NCBI GenBank assembly: GCA_963753195.1
Contig: CAVWBH010000002.1
Coordinates: 124,001 to 188,000 of the forward strand
DNA: 64,000 nt
Origin: Palsa-504 sp963753195
GTDB lineage: Bacteria; Actinomycetota; Actinomycetes; Streptosporangiales; Streptosporangiaceae
Direction of reading: 5' to 3'
How positions within the stretch are numbered: position 1 is the stretch's first letter; each line of letters opens with the position of its first letter. Position numbers and translations under genes: made by a program. This document shows, one piece after another, positions 39,006 to 47,102 of this stretch. The notes beneath the pieces are model-generated. The model was not told the DNA's origin. It ran no database searches and saw only the letters and a program-made list of their open reading frames with translations.

Positions 39006-40124
39006 CTACAGCGCGTGAATCCGGCAGATACGCTCGCGATGCCACTCAGCCCCGCCATACAGCAGGCCGTTCATCGTGATCCGCCGCAAGAACAAATGGG
39101 AGTCATGCTCCCACGTCTGGGAGATACCACCGAAGATCTGCCAGCAGCCCTGCGCCATCTCCGCCCCCACATCCCCCGCCCACGCCTTCGCGATACTCAC
39201 CACCTCACCCGCATCATCCCGGCCCGCCGCCACGGCCTCGACCGCGCTGGCCGCCACCGCCCGCGCCGCCTCCAGATTCATCGACAGATCAGCCAGCTGA
39301 TGCTTCAGCGCCTGAAACGACCCGATCGGCCGCCCGAACGCATACCGATCCAGCGCATACTGCCGCGTCAGCTCAAACAGCCCATCCATCGCCCCCACCG
39401 ACTCCGCCGCCGCCAGACACGCCGCCAGCTGCAACTCCCACTCCACATCCCCCGCCGCCCCCCCAGCCGGACCCACCAGGCCACTGCCCGGCACCCTGAT
39501 CCCGTCGAAGCGGACCACGGCGAACCGCATCGTCACATCCAGCGCATCCCGCGGCTCAATGCTGGTCACCTCCGAGCGGGGCACCAGCACCTGGGTCAGA
39601 CCAGCAGGACCGCCCGCCGTCAGCAAGAACCAGTCCGCCAGCCCGGCATCCTGGACCAGCGCCGCACCCGACACCACCACCCCGTCGCCGTCCGGCCGGG
39701 CGGTCAGCGCGGTATCCGGGGCGAACACGCCAGCCGGGCTCATCACCGCCCACGTCGCGACCTGCTCCCCCGCCGCCAGCGCCGGCAGCACCTTGGCCCG
39801 CTGCTCACCCGACCCGCTGCGGCACAACGCCCCGATCACCACACTGGCCGGGATAAACGGCCCCGGCTGCAGCCCCCGGCCCCGTTCCTCCGCCACAATG
39901 GCCGCGAACGTCACCCCCTGCCCGGCGATCCCCGCCGCACCCGACTCCGGCACCAGCAAACCCAGCCAGCCCAGATCACCCATCTGCCGGTTATAGGCGT
40001 CAGGAATACCCGACGGCGTGGCCAGCAGGTCACGCACCACGGCACGCGGGTACTCAGAATCAACAAACCTCGCCGCCGTGCTCCGCAGCAGCTGCTCCTC
40101 TTCACTCTGCGCAACCTCAATCAC
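39006..40124 (-). CDS. Acyl-CoA dehydrogenase, second subunit-like
   Basis: The 372-residue protein belongs to the ACAD family: LGWLGLLVPESGAAGIAGQGVTF, VATWAVMSPAGV, SGAALVQDAGLADWFLLTAGG, ALDRYAFGRPIGSFQALKHQLADLSM and QIFGGISQTWEHDSHLFLRR near the end. The FAD and base residues look partly replaced, as in the less conserved partner of heteromeric FadE pairs, so it may be structural. GTG at 40124 follows AGGAGGTG by 6 nt; the open frame further upstream is not conserved. The next ACAD gene begins after its stop, so both are in one operon that diverges from the cytidylate-kinase-like gene. Confidence 0.9.
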   Translation of the reverse strand: MIEVAQSEEEQLLRSTAARFVDSEYPRAVVRDLLATPSGIPDAYNRQMGDLGWLGLLVPESGAAGIAGQGVTFAAIVAEERGRGLQPGPFIPASVVIGALCRSGSGEQRAKVLPALAAGEQVATWAVMSPAGVFAPDTALTARPDGDGVVVSGAALVQDAGLADWFLLTAGGPAGLTQVLVPRSEVTSIEPRDALDVTMRFAVVRFDGIRVPGSGLVGPAGGAAGDVEWELQLAACLAAAESVGAMDGLFELTRQYALDRYAFGRPIGSFQALKHQLADLSMNLEAARAVAASAVEAVAAGRDDAGEVVSIAKAWAGDVGAEMAQGCWQIFGGISQTWEHDSHLFLRRITMNGLLYGGAEWHRERICRIHAL

Positions 40125-40361
40125 GCAGTCCACCTCCTGGCACCACACCTGCGGGGCACAAATAACCTCAGTACCGACATTCTCGTTCAGTACCAGCAGG
40201 GAGTCCAGGGTGCTCGCGGGCTGGATAATCCGCGGCGGTATCGGCTGGCGGGACAACGCATCCCGCCCGTAGCTATCGCAGCGGCCATTGGCCGCGGAGC
40301 ATTCGGGCGCGCCGCCGGGCAATGCATCGCCAGCGCTCTCCTGGTGTGCTCAAATAGGCCT

Positions 40362-41000
40362 ATGCACGGAGTGGTGACGGTTTCGGCGTCCTATGGCGCG
40401 CGCGGCGACAAGGTGGGCCGGGCGCTGGCCAGCCGGCTGCAGCTGCCGTTCGTCGATCGTGCCATCCCGACCTCCGCTGCCGCCCGCCAGCTCGGCCTGC
40501 CCGAAGACGTGGGCGAGAGCCTTGATGAACACGCTCCCGGCCTCTGGGAGCGGATCGCGGCCGGATTCGCCAATGTCGCAATGCCAACCGGGCAAGACGT
40601 GCTCTCCGCTGAACTGCCCCTCACGCCTGAGCAGTTCGGGGCCGCGAACAAGGCTGAGCTGCAGCGCATAGCCGATACCACGGGAGCCGTGGTTCTCGGC
40701 CGGGCGGGCATGGTGGTGTTCCGGGACCGGCCCGATGTGCTGTGCGTGCGCCTGGACGGGCCAGTTGAGGCGCGAATCGCGCAGGTCATGAGTCTGGGCA
40801 TCGACGAGGCGAGCGCCCGGCAGGGGCAGCGGGAAGTAGACAGCGCCCGGGAGGCCTACGCCCGCGTGTTCTTCAACGCCCGTCAGGACGACCACCGGCT
40901 GTATCACCTGATTCTCGACAGCACCGTTCTCTCCGCGGAGGCCTGTGTCGACATCATTGCCCGGGCGGCACAGGATCGCCTCGGTGCTGTCGCGGCTTAG
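40362..41000 (+). CDS. Cytidylate kinase-like protein
   Basis: The 212-residue protein begins VVTVSASYGARGDKVGRALASRLQLPFVDRA, a P-loop variant typical of the cytidylate-kinase-like family rather than of Cmk itself. It continues with VVLGRAGMVVFRDRPDVLCVRLDGPVEARI, REVDSAREAYARVFFNAR (lid) and YHLILDSTVLSAEACVDII. Members are nucleotide-binding proteins of uncertain substrate. A much longer open frame runs through here from upstream but is antisense to the ACAD genes and is not real before 40362. It is divergent from the ACAD operon, with 237 nt between. Confidence 0.85.
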   Translation: MHGVVTVSASYGARGDKVGRALASRLQLPFVDRAIPTSAAARQLGLPEDVGESLDEHAPGLWERIAAGFANVAMPTGQDVLSAELPLTPEQFGAANKAELQRIADTTGAVVLGRAGMVVFRDRPDVLCVRLDGPVEARIAQVMSLGIDEASARQGQREVDSAREAYARVFFNARQDDHRLYHLILDSTVLSAEACVDIIARAAQDRLGAVAA

Positions 41001-41119
41001 TGGTGGCGCCCCCGGCAAACCGGGCAAACCTGGCACGTGAACGACTTCCTCGGCCTGATCGTCACGCTGGTGGCTGAATCCCCGGGCTCGGGAGCCGGGT
41101 GCGCTGGCATCCTTGTGCC

Positions 41120-42415
41120 ATGGACAAGACGCTGGCACCCGTGCGCGACCTGACGGACTCTGATCAGAACCAGGCGGTGCTTGACGCCGCCTCCGCGCTG
41201 GCCGAAGGCCGCGCGGAGGCGGGGAGCCTCGCGAGCAGCCACGGTCCGGCGGTGGCGGCCGAAGCGGCGGCCGCGGCTCGTTCGCGGCGGCGGCTGAGCG
41301 AGCTCGCCGGTCCGGTCCACCTCACCGTGGTGTGGGCCATGTACGGCGAGACGGGGCGCATGGTCCCCCGTGCGGCCCACCCGCACGGGGAGGACTTCGT
41401 CCGGACCAAGGTCCGCCAGCTCGACTGGCTGACCGGCGGCCTGCCCGGCGTCACGTGGAGCATCATCGCCTGCGACGACGGATGCCCGGACCAGCCCTCG
41501 AGTGCCGACCTCATGACGGACATCGCGGCGGCCGAGGGCTATCCGGCGGAAGGTCACCGCAGCGTGAGGGTGCTCAGGCTGGCCGAGGTGATCGAGGATG
41601 ACATCTCGATCAGCCCCGCATTCGACCAGCTGACATCGACCGACCAGTCCCGCAAGGGCGGATCGATCCTGGCTGGGCTGGCCGCGGCGGTCGGGACCGG
41701 CCCGGCGCGGGCGGATGGCACCGGCCGGCATGTGGTCTGCTACACCGACGCCGACCTGTCCGCGAACCTCGCCCAGCTGGGCTCGCTGGCGGCGCCGCTG
41801 GTCGCCGGGGACAAGGTAGCCGGCGCGCTCGGCCAGCGTTACGGGATTGCGGGGGCGGTGTTGGTCCGGGCCGACGGGCCGGTCACCGAGCCGCACAGCA
41901 CCGGCGACAAGCCGGACAAGATCATCATCTTGTTCCGGCATTTCGTCCGGGCCATGCTCATCCCGTCCCTGGCCCACGTGCTCGATACCCAGGCCGGTTT
42001 CAAGGCCTTCGACGGGGCCGCGCTCGGCCCGGTCATCCGGCAGATGACGTCCTTCAACGAGACCTTCGACGTCGAGTTGCTCATCCATCTTGCCCAGAAC
42101 TACGGAGCACGGGCCCTGGCCGTCGAGCCGATCGTCTTCACCGAGGACTTCGCCGCGACGAAGTTCCCCTCTGTCGAGCCCGGGCCACGCCACCTGGCGA
42201 TGGTCAACCAGGTCGTGGAGCTATACGACCGGCTCGTCGCGCCGATCGCCCCGGTCACCGGCGAGGCGGCTGACCTGCTCACCCTGCTCAGGACGCTCGA
42301 CCTCGACGGGTACGTGAGCTTGATCCAGCATCTGCGGGCCGAGGACCGAGGCGACCCGACACTGTTCGACCGGCAGTGGCCCGTGCAGCACCTACGCAAC
42401 ATCCTCCAGCGCTGA
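41120..42415 (+). CDS. Family 2-like glycosyltransferase
   Basis: The 431-residue protein has a GT-A domain: HLTVVWAMYGETGRM, WSIIACDDGCPDQPS (nucleotide site), RHVVCYTDADLSANLAQLG with the DxD metal motif, and a long second half with FRHFVRAMLIPSLAHVLDTQAGFKAFDG and EPIVFTEDFAATKFP. No membrane helix is seen, so it acts in the cytoplasm. It resembles glucosyl-phosphoglycerate or dolichol-phosphate type GT2 enzymes by its DTQAGFKAF segment, which fits a polyprenyl-phosphate or small soluble acceptor; that is inference. The gene stands alone after the cytidylate-kinase-like gene and ends before a long-loop inverted repeat. Confidence 0.8.
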   Translation: MDKTLAPVRDLTDSDQNQAVLDAASALAEGRAEAGSLASSHGPAVAAEAAAAARSRRRLSELAGPVHLTVVWAMYGETGRMVPRAAHPHGEDFVRTKVRQLDWLTGGLPGVTWSIIACDDGCPDQPSSADLMTDIAAAEGYPAEGHRSVRVLRLAEVIEDDISISPAFDQLTSTDQSRKGGSILAGLAAAVGTGPARADGTGRHVVCYTDADLSANLAQLGSLAAPLVAGDKVAGALGQRYGIAGAVLVRADGPVTEPHSTGDKPDKIIILFRHFVRAMLIPSLAHVLDTQAGFKAFDGAALGPVIRQMTSFNETFDVELLIHLAQNYGARALAVEPIVFTEDFAATKFPSVEPGPRHLAMVNQVVELYDRLVAPIAPVTGEAADLLTLLRTLDLDGYVSLIQHLRAEDRGDPTLFDRQWPVQHLRNILQR

Positions 42416-42446
42416 ACACGTGCTCGACCATCGCGCGATAGCCGCA

Positions 42447-42500
42447 CGTTTCCGCGGGAACAGCTTGTGAAATTGCGCACAAAGCGCTTCCGCGGAAACG
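42447..42500. terminator. Possible bidirectional hairpin between convergent genes
   Basis: Perfect 11-bp arms (42447-42457 and 42490-42500) with a 32-nt loop; each arm holds a palindromic TTCCGCGG core. It lies between convergent genes ending at 42415 and 42588, so it could terminate both or be a protein site. Confidence 0.4.
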
Positions 42501-42587
42501 CTGCAGACCATGCCGCGGGCCAGCGCCCGGGCTCTCGGTCACGGTAAAGATGGACGCGAAGATCGCCGCGGCCATCGCCGCCGTCGG

Positions 42588-43382
42588 CTAGGCGTCTCGC
42601 GCGGGCTCGCCGTGGCTGGCGTTGGCGCGGCCTCGGCCCCAGTAGGCCTTGGGTGACATCTGATCCTGGCTGAGCCCTCGCTCGGCCAGGACCTCCCGCA
42701 GCCGGGACACGACCGTCGCCTCGCCGAACAGGTAGGCCTGGCCGCGGCCGGGCGGCAGCTCGATCTCGGCTGCCTCGGCGGCGAGGGCCGACGGGTCACC
42801 AGCGGGCGCGCCGAGGCGGTGCAGCCAGGAGATGCGGATCGTCGCCGCGGCAGCCAGGTCCTGCTCGTCGCTCTCGTCAGGGATCTCGAGCACGAGGGTG
42901 GCCGCGCGGTCGGGCGGCAGCGCCTCGGTCATCGCGAACATCGCGGGCAGCGCCGACTCATCGCCGAGGAACAGGTGCCAGTCGGCCGCGGCCGACATGG
43001 TGATCTTCCCGCGCGGCCCGATGCCCTCGATCCTGTCGCCGGGCCGGGCCGACCGCACCCAGCGCTCGCCGGGACCGTCGCCGTGCAGCACGACGTCGAG
43101 AGTGAGCAGCCGCGCGGCCTCGTCGAACTGCCGGATCGTGTAGCGCCGTCGTACCGGGCGGTTACCCTCGGCCGCCACCAGCAGCATCACGTCCTGGCCG
43201 GGCAGGTAGCCGAACCCGTCAAGCTGCGGGGCGGTCAGCCTGAGCCGCTGCATGTGCGGGGTGAGCCGGGCTGAGTCGACCACCTTGAGGTCCAGCCTGG
43301 TCGTGCTGGCCAGCGGCCCGGTCAGCTGCGCGAACGGATCCTCGAGCGCCGCCAGAGTCGATTCCGGCAGTGCGTCAGCCAT
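42588..43382 (-). CDS. Siderophore-interacting protein (FAD ferric reductase)
   Basis: The 264-residue protein has the SIP/ViuB layout. The FAD domain has DSARLTPHMQRLRLT, the PGQDVMLLV segment and the RRRYTIRQFD flavin motif. A GKITMS stretch, then HLFLGDESALPAMFAMTEALP and a C-terminal YLFGEATVVSRLREVLAERGLS, YWGRGRANASHGE follow. These enzymes reduce ferric siderophore complexes with NAD(P)H to release iron. The ATG at 43382 fits the start of homology; the frame is open further up. No siderophore synthesis or uptake genes are nearby, so it serves siderophores made elsewhere. Iron-dependent control was not seen. Confidence 0.9.
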   Translation of the reverse strand: MADALPESTLAALEDPFAQLTGPLASTTRLDLKVVDSARLTPHMQRLRLTAPQLDGFGYLPGQDVMLLVAAEGNRPVRRRYTIRQFDEAARLLTLDVVLHGDGPGERWVRSARPGDRIEGIGPRGKITMSAAADWHLFLGDESALPAMFAMTEALPPDRAATLVLEIPDESDEQDLAAAATIRISWLHRLGAPAGDPSALAAEAAEIELPPGRGQAYLFGEATVVSRLREVLAERGLSQDQMSPKAYWGRGRANASHGEPARDA

Positions 43383-43553
43383 GAGACAGCCAGCCCTTCC
43401 GATTGATGCTCGTGTGCTGGGGGCGGCGGGGATGCCGCGCCGCCGGCCTGCCTTCACCGCGAACGCCGGCCGGCCCCGTGCACTATCAACACTGCCTGGC
43501 TTAGCCTGCTTCCCGGCCGCGCTCGCTGAGTGCTGACCGCCTTCGTGTTCACT

Positions 43554-44306
43554 ATGACGGTGGATCGTCAACGGCTAAGCAGCATCGCGCACTCGCGTCA
43601 CCCCATCGCGGCGCCGATCTTCGGCGTCAGCGTCAACCGGCTGCTCCGCCGCGCGGACCGGCGGCCGGCGGCACGGATCCTCGATCTCGGCTGCGGGGAG
43701 GCGGCCTGGGCGATGCAGGCCCTCGCCCACTCACCCGACGGCCACGCCGACGGCGTGGACATCAGCCGGTACGCTCTGGAACGCGCCGCGGACGCCGCGG
43801 CCCAACGCGGCCTGGACAACCGGCTCACGCTGCACGAATGCGACGCCCGCGGGTTCGTGCCCGATGGCGACTACGACCTGGTGCTGTGCGTCGGGTCGAC
43901 GCACGCATTCGACGGATTCGCCGGGACGCTCCAGCAGGCCGGCCGGTACGTGAGCGCCGACGGCATCCTTCTTGTCGGCGAGGGCTTCTGGCAGGTTCCG
44001 CCAGCTGCGCAGGCGCTGGCCGCGCTCGATGCGGTGCCGGAGGACTTCACCGACCTCGCCGGCCTGGTCGATGCCGCCGAACAGGCCGGCTGGACCCCGG
44101 TGTACGCGCACGTCAGCGACGCCGCCGAGTGGGACGACTACGAATGGTCGTGGGTCGGCTCGCTTACCGAGTGGGCGCTGGACAACCCGGGCCACCCCGA
44201 CGCCTCCGGGGCGCTGACCCTCGCCCGGAAGCACCGCGACGAGTATCTGCACGGGTACCGCAACGTGCTGGGCTTCGCCACGCTAGTGCTGCGCCGCAGC
44301 ACCTAA
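43554..44306 (+). CDS. SAM-dependent methyltransferase
   Basis: The 250-residue protein is a class I methyltransferase: motif I RILDLGCGEAAWAMQAL, acidic GVDISRYALERA, the CDARGFVPDGDYDLVLCVGSTHAFDGF motif for post-I/II, and a C-terminal helical half. The N-terminal 20 residues (HPIAAPIFGVSVNRLL) are typical of actinobacterial enzymes close to the Methyltransf_25 group. Substrate unknown. GTG at 43530 is an alternative start; neither has a strong ribosome site. It ends overlapping by 4 nt the convergent small Cys protein gene. Confidence 0.85.
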   Translation: MTVDRQRLSSIAHSRHPIAAPIFGVSVNRLLRRADRRPAARILDLGCGEAAWAMQALAHSPDGHADGVDISRYALERAADAAAQRGLDNRLTLHECDARGFVPDGDYDLVLCVGSTHAFDGFAGTLQQAGRYVSADGILLVGEGFWQVPPAAQALAALDAVPEDFTDLAGLVDAAEQAGWTPVYAHVSDAAEWDDYEWSWVGSLTEWALDNPGHPDASGALTLARKHRDEYLHGYRNVLGFATLVLRRST

Positions 44307-44551
44307 CGGCCGGCCTCCTGCTCCCGGAGCTGGGCGACGCATTCCGCGCTCCCGCAGGTCCGGCCCGAGCCCAGGCGAGGCCTGCCGCACCGGCAGGCGG
44401 GCCGCAGCCGGGCCAGCCAGGCGCTATAGGCCAGCAGCTCGGCGATACCGCCGGGGCCCGGAACCGAGACGACCGGCCGGATCCGGCCGCCGGGCAACGC
44501 CAGCCACTCCCGCGGCCCACCTGCCGCCGGGTCATCCGGCACGCCACCCAT
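44303..44551 (-). CDS. Small cysteine-rich hypothetical protein
   Basis: The 82-residue product has a cysteine-rich end (CRCGRPRLG, TCGSAEC) that looks like a zinc ribbon or a metal/cluster site, after a first half with IRPVVSVPGPGG and AELLAYSAWLARL. Third codon positions are strongly G/C. AGGAAA lies 10 nt before the ATG, overlapping the end of the small membrane protein gene at 44557. It is probably the last gene of a VOC/small membrane/Cys protein operon. No named family is recognised. Confidence 0.5.
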   Translation of the reverse strand: MGGVPDDPAAGGPREWLALPGGRIRPVVSVPGPGGIAELLAYSAWLARLRPACRCGRPRLGSGRTCGSAECVAQLREQEAGR

Positions 44552-44556
44552 GACCA

Positions 44557-44757
44557 CTATTTTCCTGCATTCCTCAACCGCCTGACCTCCCGCCCCGAAC
44601 GGTCCCGCCGGGACAGCCAGCGGGCCGCGCCGACCGCCACCGGCCAGGCCCCCAGCCCAGTCAACAGGCACCCGGGCATAAGCATGCCCGATCGGCGAGA
44701 CGAGCGCGCCGGGCCGGCGCGGACGATCCTCAGGATGCTGGGCCGATAAGGTCCCAT
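44557..44757 (-). CDS. Small single-pass membrane protein, hypothetical
   Basis: A frame of 66 codons with strongly G/C-rich third positions runs to a TAG 5 nt before the next gene. It encodes a basic start, one hydrophobic stretch (PGCLLTGLGAWPVAVGAARWL) and a basic tail (RRDRSGREVRRLRN). ATG at 44757 overlaps the VOC gene by 28 nt; ATG at 44685 is an alternative that gives 42 residues. No family recognised; real by codon bias and its place in the operon. Confidence 0.4.
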   Translation of the reverse strand: MGPYRPSILRIVRAGPARSSRRSGMLMPGCLLTGLGAWPVAVGAARWLSRRDRSGREVRRLRNAGK

Positions 44758-45125
44758 TTGTTGCCAGCGATGTCGAGAAACACAGCGACAAGACCGTAGG
44801 GTTCGGTACGCGGCGCGGTGAGGAACTGCACGCCCGCGGATGTCATCCGGGCGAACGCGGCGTCGAAGTCCTCCACCTGCAGGAAGAAACCCACCCGGCC
44901 GCCGGCCTGCTTCCCGACGGTGGCGGCCTGGTTTTCTCCGTCAGCTCGCGCCAGGAGCAGGCCAGTCTCGGCGCCTGGCGGCCGCACGACAACCCACCGC
45001 TTAGGGCGTCCGTCGCTCGTCAGGGCCGAGGAGTCCTCCACGAGCTCGAAGCCCAGTACGTCCACGAAGAAGCTGATTGCTGGATCGTACTCGCTGACCA
45101 CGATGGCAATAAGGCCTAGATGCAC
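44730..45125 (-). CDS. VOC/glyoxalase-family protein
   Basis: The 131-residue protein has a VOC fold: LIAIVVSEYDPAISFFVDVLGFELVED, RWVVVRPPGAETGLLLARAD, GFFLQVEDFDAAFARMTSAGVQFL and the end LVAVFLDIAGNKWDLI. This is the PhnB/bleomycin-resistance-like branch, often of unknown substrate. Start is GTG, with TATGCT 6 nt before it (45132-45137), so probably leaderless. It leads a likely operon with the two small genes downstream (to 44303), the next overlapping it by up to 28 nt. It is divergent from the aldolase gene. Confidence 0.85.
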   Translation of the reverse strand: MHLGLIAIVVSEYDPAISFFVDVLGFELVEDSSALTSDGRPKRWVVVRPPGAETGLLLARADGENQAATVGKQAGGRVGFFLQVEDFDAAFARMTSAGVQFLTAPRTEPYGLVAVFLDIAGNKWDLIGPAS

Positions 45126-45131
45126 GGCGCC

Positions 45132-45137
45132 AGCATA
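45132..45137 (-). promoter_or_regulatory. -10 box of the second VOC gene, leaderless start
   Basis: TATGCT on the minus strand ends 6 nt before the GTG at 45125; there is no Shine-Dalgarno. Confidence 0.55.
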
Positions 45138-45200
45138 GGAGCTTCAGCTCGCTCCGGCTCCGATGACGCACCCGCCGGCGCGGTGCCAGAATAAGGAAGT

Positions 45201-46106
45201 GTGAACACCACACAATCCGAGAAGGTCAGGACCGGCCGCGGCTTTTTCGCTGCCCTTGACCAAAGCGGAGGCAGTACGCCCAGGGCGCTCGCCGAGTACG
45301 GCATCGGGCGGGACCGCTACAGCTCTGACGCTGAGATGTTCGACCTGGTTCACGCCATGCGGACCCGGGTGCTGACCAGCCCGGCGTTTGACGGCTCGCG
45401 CATTCTGGCGGCGATCTTGTTCGAGCAGACCATGGAACGGGACGTCAGCGGCGCCCCCACGGCGCGGTATCTGTGGGACGAGAAGAACGTGGTGCCGTTC
45501 CTGAAAATCGACCAGGGGCTTGCCCCCGAGCAGGACGGCGTGCAGCTCATGAGGCCCATCGACACCCTCGATGACCTGCTCAAGCGGGCGCAGCGGCACG
45601 GGATCTTCGGTACCAAGATGCGCTCGGTGATCAACGACGCCGACGAGGCCGGGATCTCGGCGATCGTGGACCAGCAGTTCGGCTACGCGAGCCGGATCCT
45701 GGCCGCCGGCCTGGTGCCGATCATCGAGCCCGAGGTCAGCATCGGCAGCCCGCACAAGGCGCAGGCTGAGTTGCTGCTGCGCGACGCCATCACCAAGCAT
45801 GTCGAGGCGCTGCCTGACGGCGCGAGCGTGATGCTGAAGATCACCATCCCGACCCAGCCCGGCCTGTACGGCGATCTGGCCTCCGACCCGCGTGTCCTGC
45901 GGGTCGTCGCCTTGTCAGGCGGCTACAGCCGCGACGAGGCCTGCGCCCTGCTCGCGCGCGATCCCACCCTCATCGCCAGCTTCTCGCGGGCGCTTCTCGA
46001 AGGGCTGACGGAGAGCCAGACCGACGAGCAGTTCAACGCCCGGCTCGGGTCATCGATCGAGCAGATCTACCAGGCGTCGGTACACAAGCAGCCGGCCATC
46101 CCCTGA
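45201..46106 (+). CDS. Fructose-bisphosphate aldolase, class I
   Basis: The 301-residue enzyme has the class I landmarks: FFAALDQSGGSTPRAL, AILFEQTMERD, VPFLKIDQGL, TKMRSVIN (catalytic neighbourhood), VPIIEPEVSIG, and SVMLKITIPTQPGLYGDL with the Schiff-base Lys region. It cleaves fructose 1,6-bisphosphate in glycolysis or makes it in gluconeogenesis. Actinomycetes usually rely on class II; a class I enzyme may be an extra copy used under particular conditions. GTG start at 45201, with AAGGAAG just before it and a CAGAAT-like hexamer 8 nt up. No operon partner. Confidence 0.9.
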   Translation: MNTTQSEKVRTGRGFFAALDQSGGSTPRALAEYGIGRDRYSSDAEMFDLVHAMRTRVLTSPAFDGSRILAAILFEQTMERDVSGAPTARYLWDEKNVVPFLKIDQGLAPEQDGVQLMRPIDTLDDLLKRAQRHGIFGTKMRSVINDADEAGISAIVDQQFGYASRILAAGLVPIIEPEVSIGSPHKAQAELLLRDAITKHVEALPDGASVMLKITIPTQPGLYGDLASDPRVLRVVALSGGYSRDEACALLARDPTLIASFSRALLEGLTESQTDEQFNARLGSSIEQIYQASVHKQPAIP

Positions 46107-46180
46107 GCCGGCCGACGGTCACGGCGAGCGCCGGAAATACGGAAAGTACCGGGATCCTGCCCAGGAGTTGCGCCGGAGTC

Positions 46181-47050
46181 CTACGGGGTTGCCGTCAGGC
46201 CCGCCAGGTCGGCGCTGACCTGCCATAGCCGGGCGGCGCCTGCGGTGTCGTAGGAGGCCTTGCTGGAGGCCTTGGGCTCGCGGTTGACGAAGTACCGTCC
46301 GGTGATGCCCTCGACCTGGGGTGAGGAAGCGAGGTAGATCGGTGTGACGGCGCCTTGAGCCGGGGTCTTCATGAACAGGCGCGCCACGCCGATCATGGCG
46401 GCGAGGTACGCCGCCTGGTCTTCGGCGCCGAAGCTGGTGCGTACCACGCCGGGGTGCAGCACCGTGGCCGTCACGCCGGTGCCGTCCAGGCGGCGGGCCA
46501 GCTCGTAGGTGAACATCACGTTGGCCAGCTTGGACTGGCTGTAAGCGCGCTGCCCGGAGTAGTTCCGCTCACCCTGCAGGTCGCCGAAGTCAATGCGGCC
46601 CCGGCCGTGGGCAGCGGAAGAGACGGTGAGGATCCGGGCGGACGCGCTCGAGGTGAGGCGGTCCAGCAGCAGGCTGGTCAGCAAGAACGGCGCGAGGTGG
46701 TTGAGCGCGAAGGTGTGCTCCAGGCCATCGGCGGTGACCTGGCGGTGCGCCCAGAACCCGCCGACGTTATTGACCAGCACATCCAGGCGCGGGTAGGTGT
46801 CACGCACCTGAGCGGCCAGACGACGCACACCGGCTTGCACGGACATGTCCCCGGCAAAAGCATCCACGACGGGGCAGCCAGGTGCGGCCCGGATGTCTGC
46901 CGCGGCCGCCTCGGCGCGGGCCTGATCACGGCCGGTGATGCCGACCCGGGCGCCCAGCGCGGCGAGCCCGATAGCGGTGGCCTTGCCGATGCCGCCCGTG
47001 CCTCCGGTGATCAGAACGGACTTCCCGGCCATGAGGCGCACGTCAGCCAT
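46181..47050 (-). CDS. Short-chain dehydrogenase/reductase
   Basis: The 289-residue enzyme has the cofactor motif LITGGTGGIGKATA, an Arg-containing second strand GITGRDQAR that favours NADP, LDVLVNNVGGFW, the catalytic Ser in LTVSSAAHG and YSQSK (Tyr/Lys). This is the retinol-dehydrogenase-like SDR branch. Substrate unknown; ketone, aldehyde or sterol reduction is common. It lies on the same strand downstream of the quinone-oxidoreductase-like gene, about 50 nt away, so they may be co-transcribed. Confidence 0.9.
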   Translation of the reverse strand: MADVRLMAGKSVLITGGTGGIGKATAIGLAALGARVGITGRDQARAEAAAADIRAAPGCPVVDAFAGDMSVQAGVRRLAAQVRDTYPRLDVLVNNVGGFWAHRQVTADGLEHTFALNHLAPFLLTSLLLDRLTSSASARILTVSSAAHGRGRIDFGDLQGERNYSGQRAYSQSKLANVMFTYELARRLDGTGVTATVLHPGVVRTSFGAEDQAAYLAAMIGVARLFMKTPAQGAVTPIYLASSPQVEGITGRYFVNREPKASSKASYDTAGAARLWQVSADLAGLTATP

Positions 47051-47102
47051 GGTTCATTCCCTGGCTCCTCCAAAACAGCCGCCGATCGGGCTTTCGCTGG
47101 GG

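Noticed and set aside
38073..40361. A very long plus-strand open frame reading into the cytidylate-kinase-like gene
   Set aside because: It is antisense to two clear acyl-CoA dehydrogenases, is rich in Arg/Pro/His, and has no likeness to anything until 40362, where the real gene starts.
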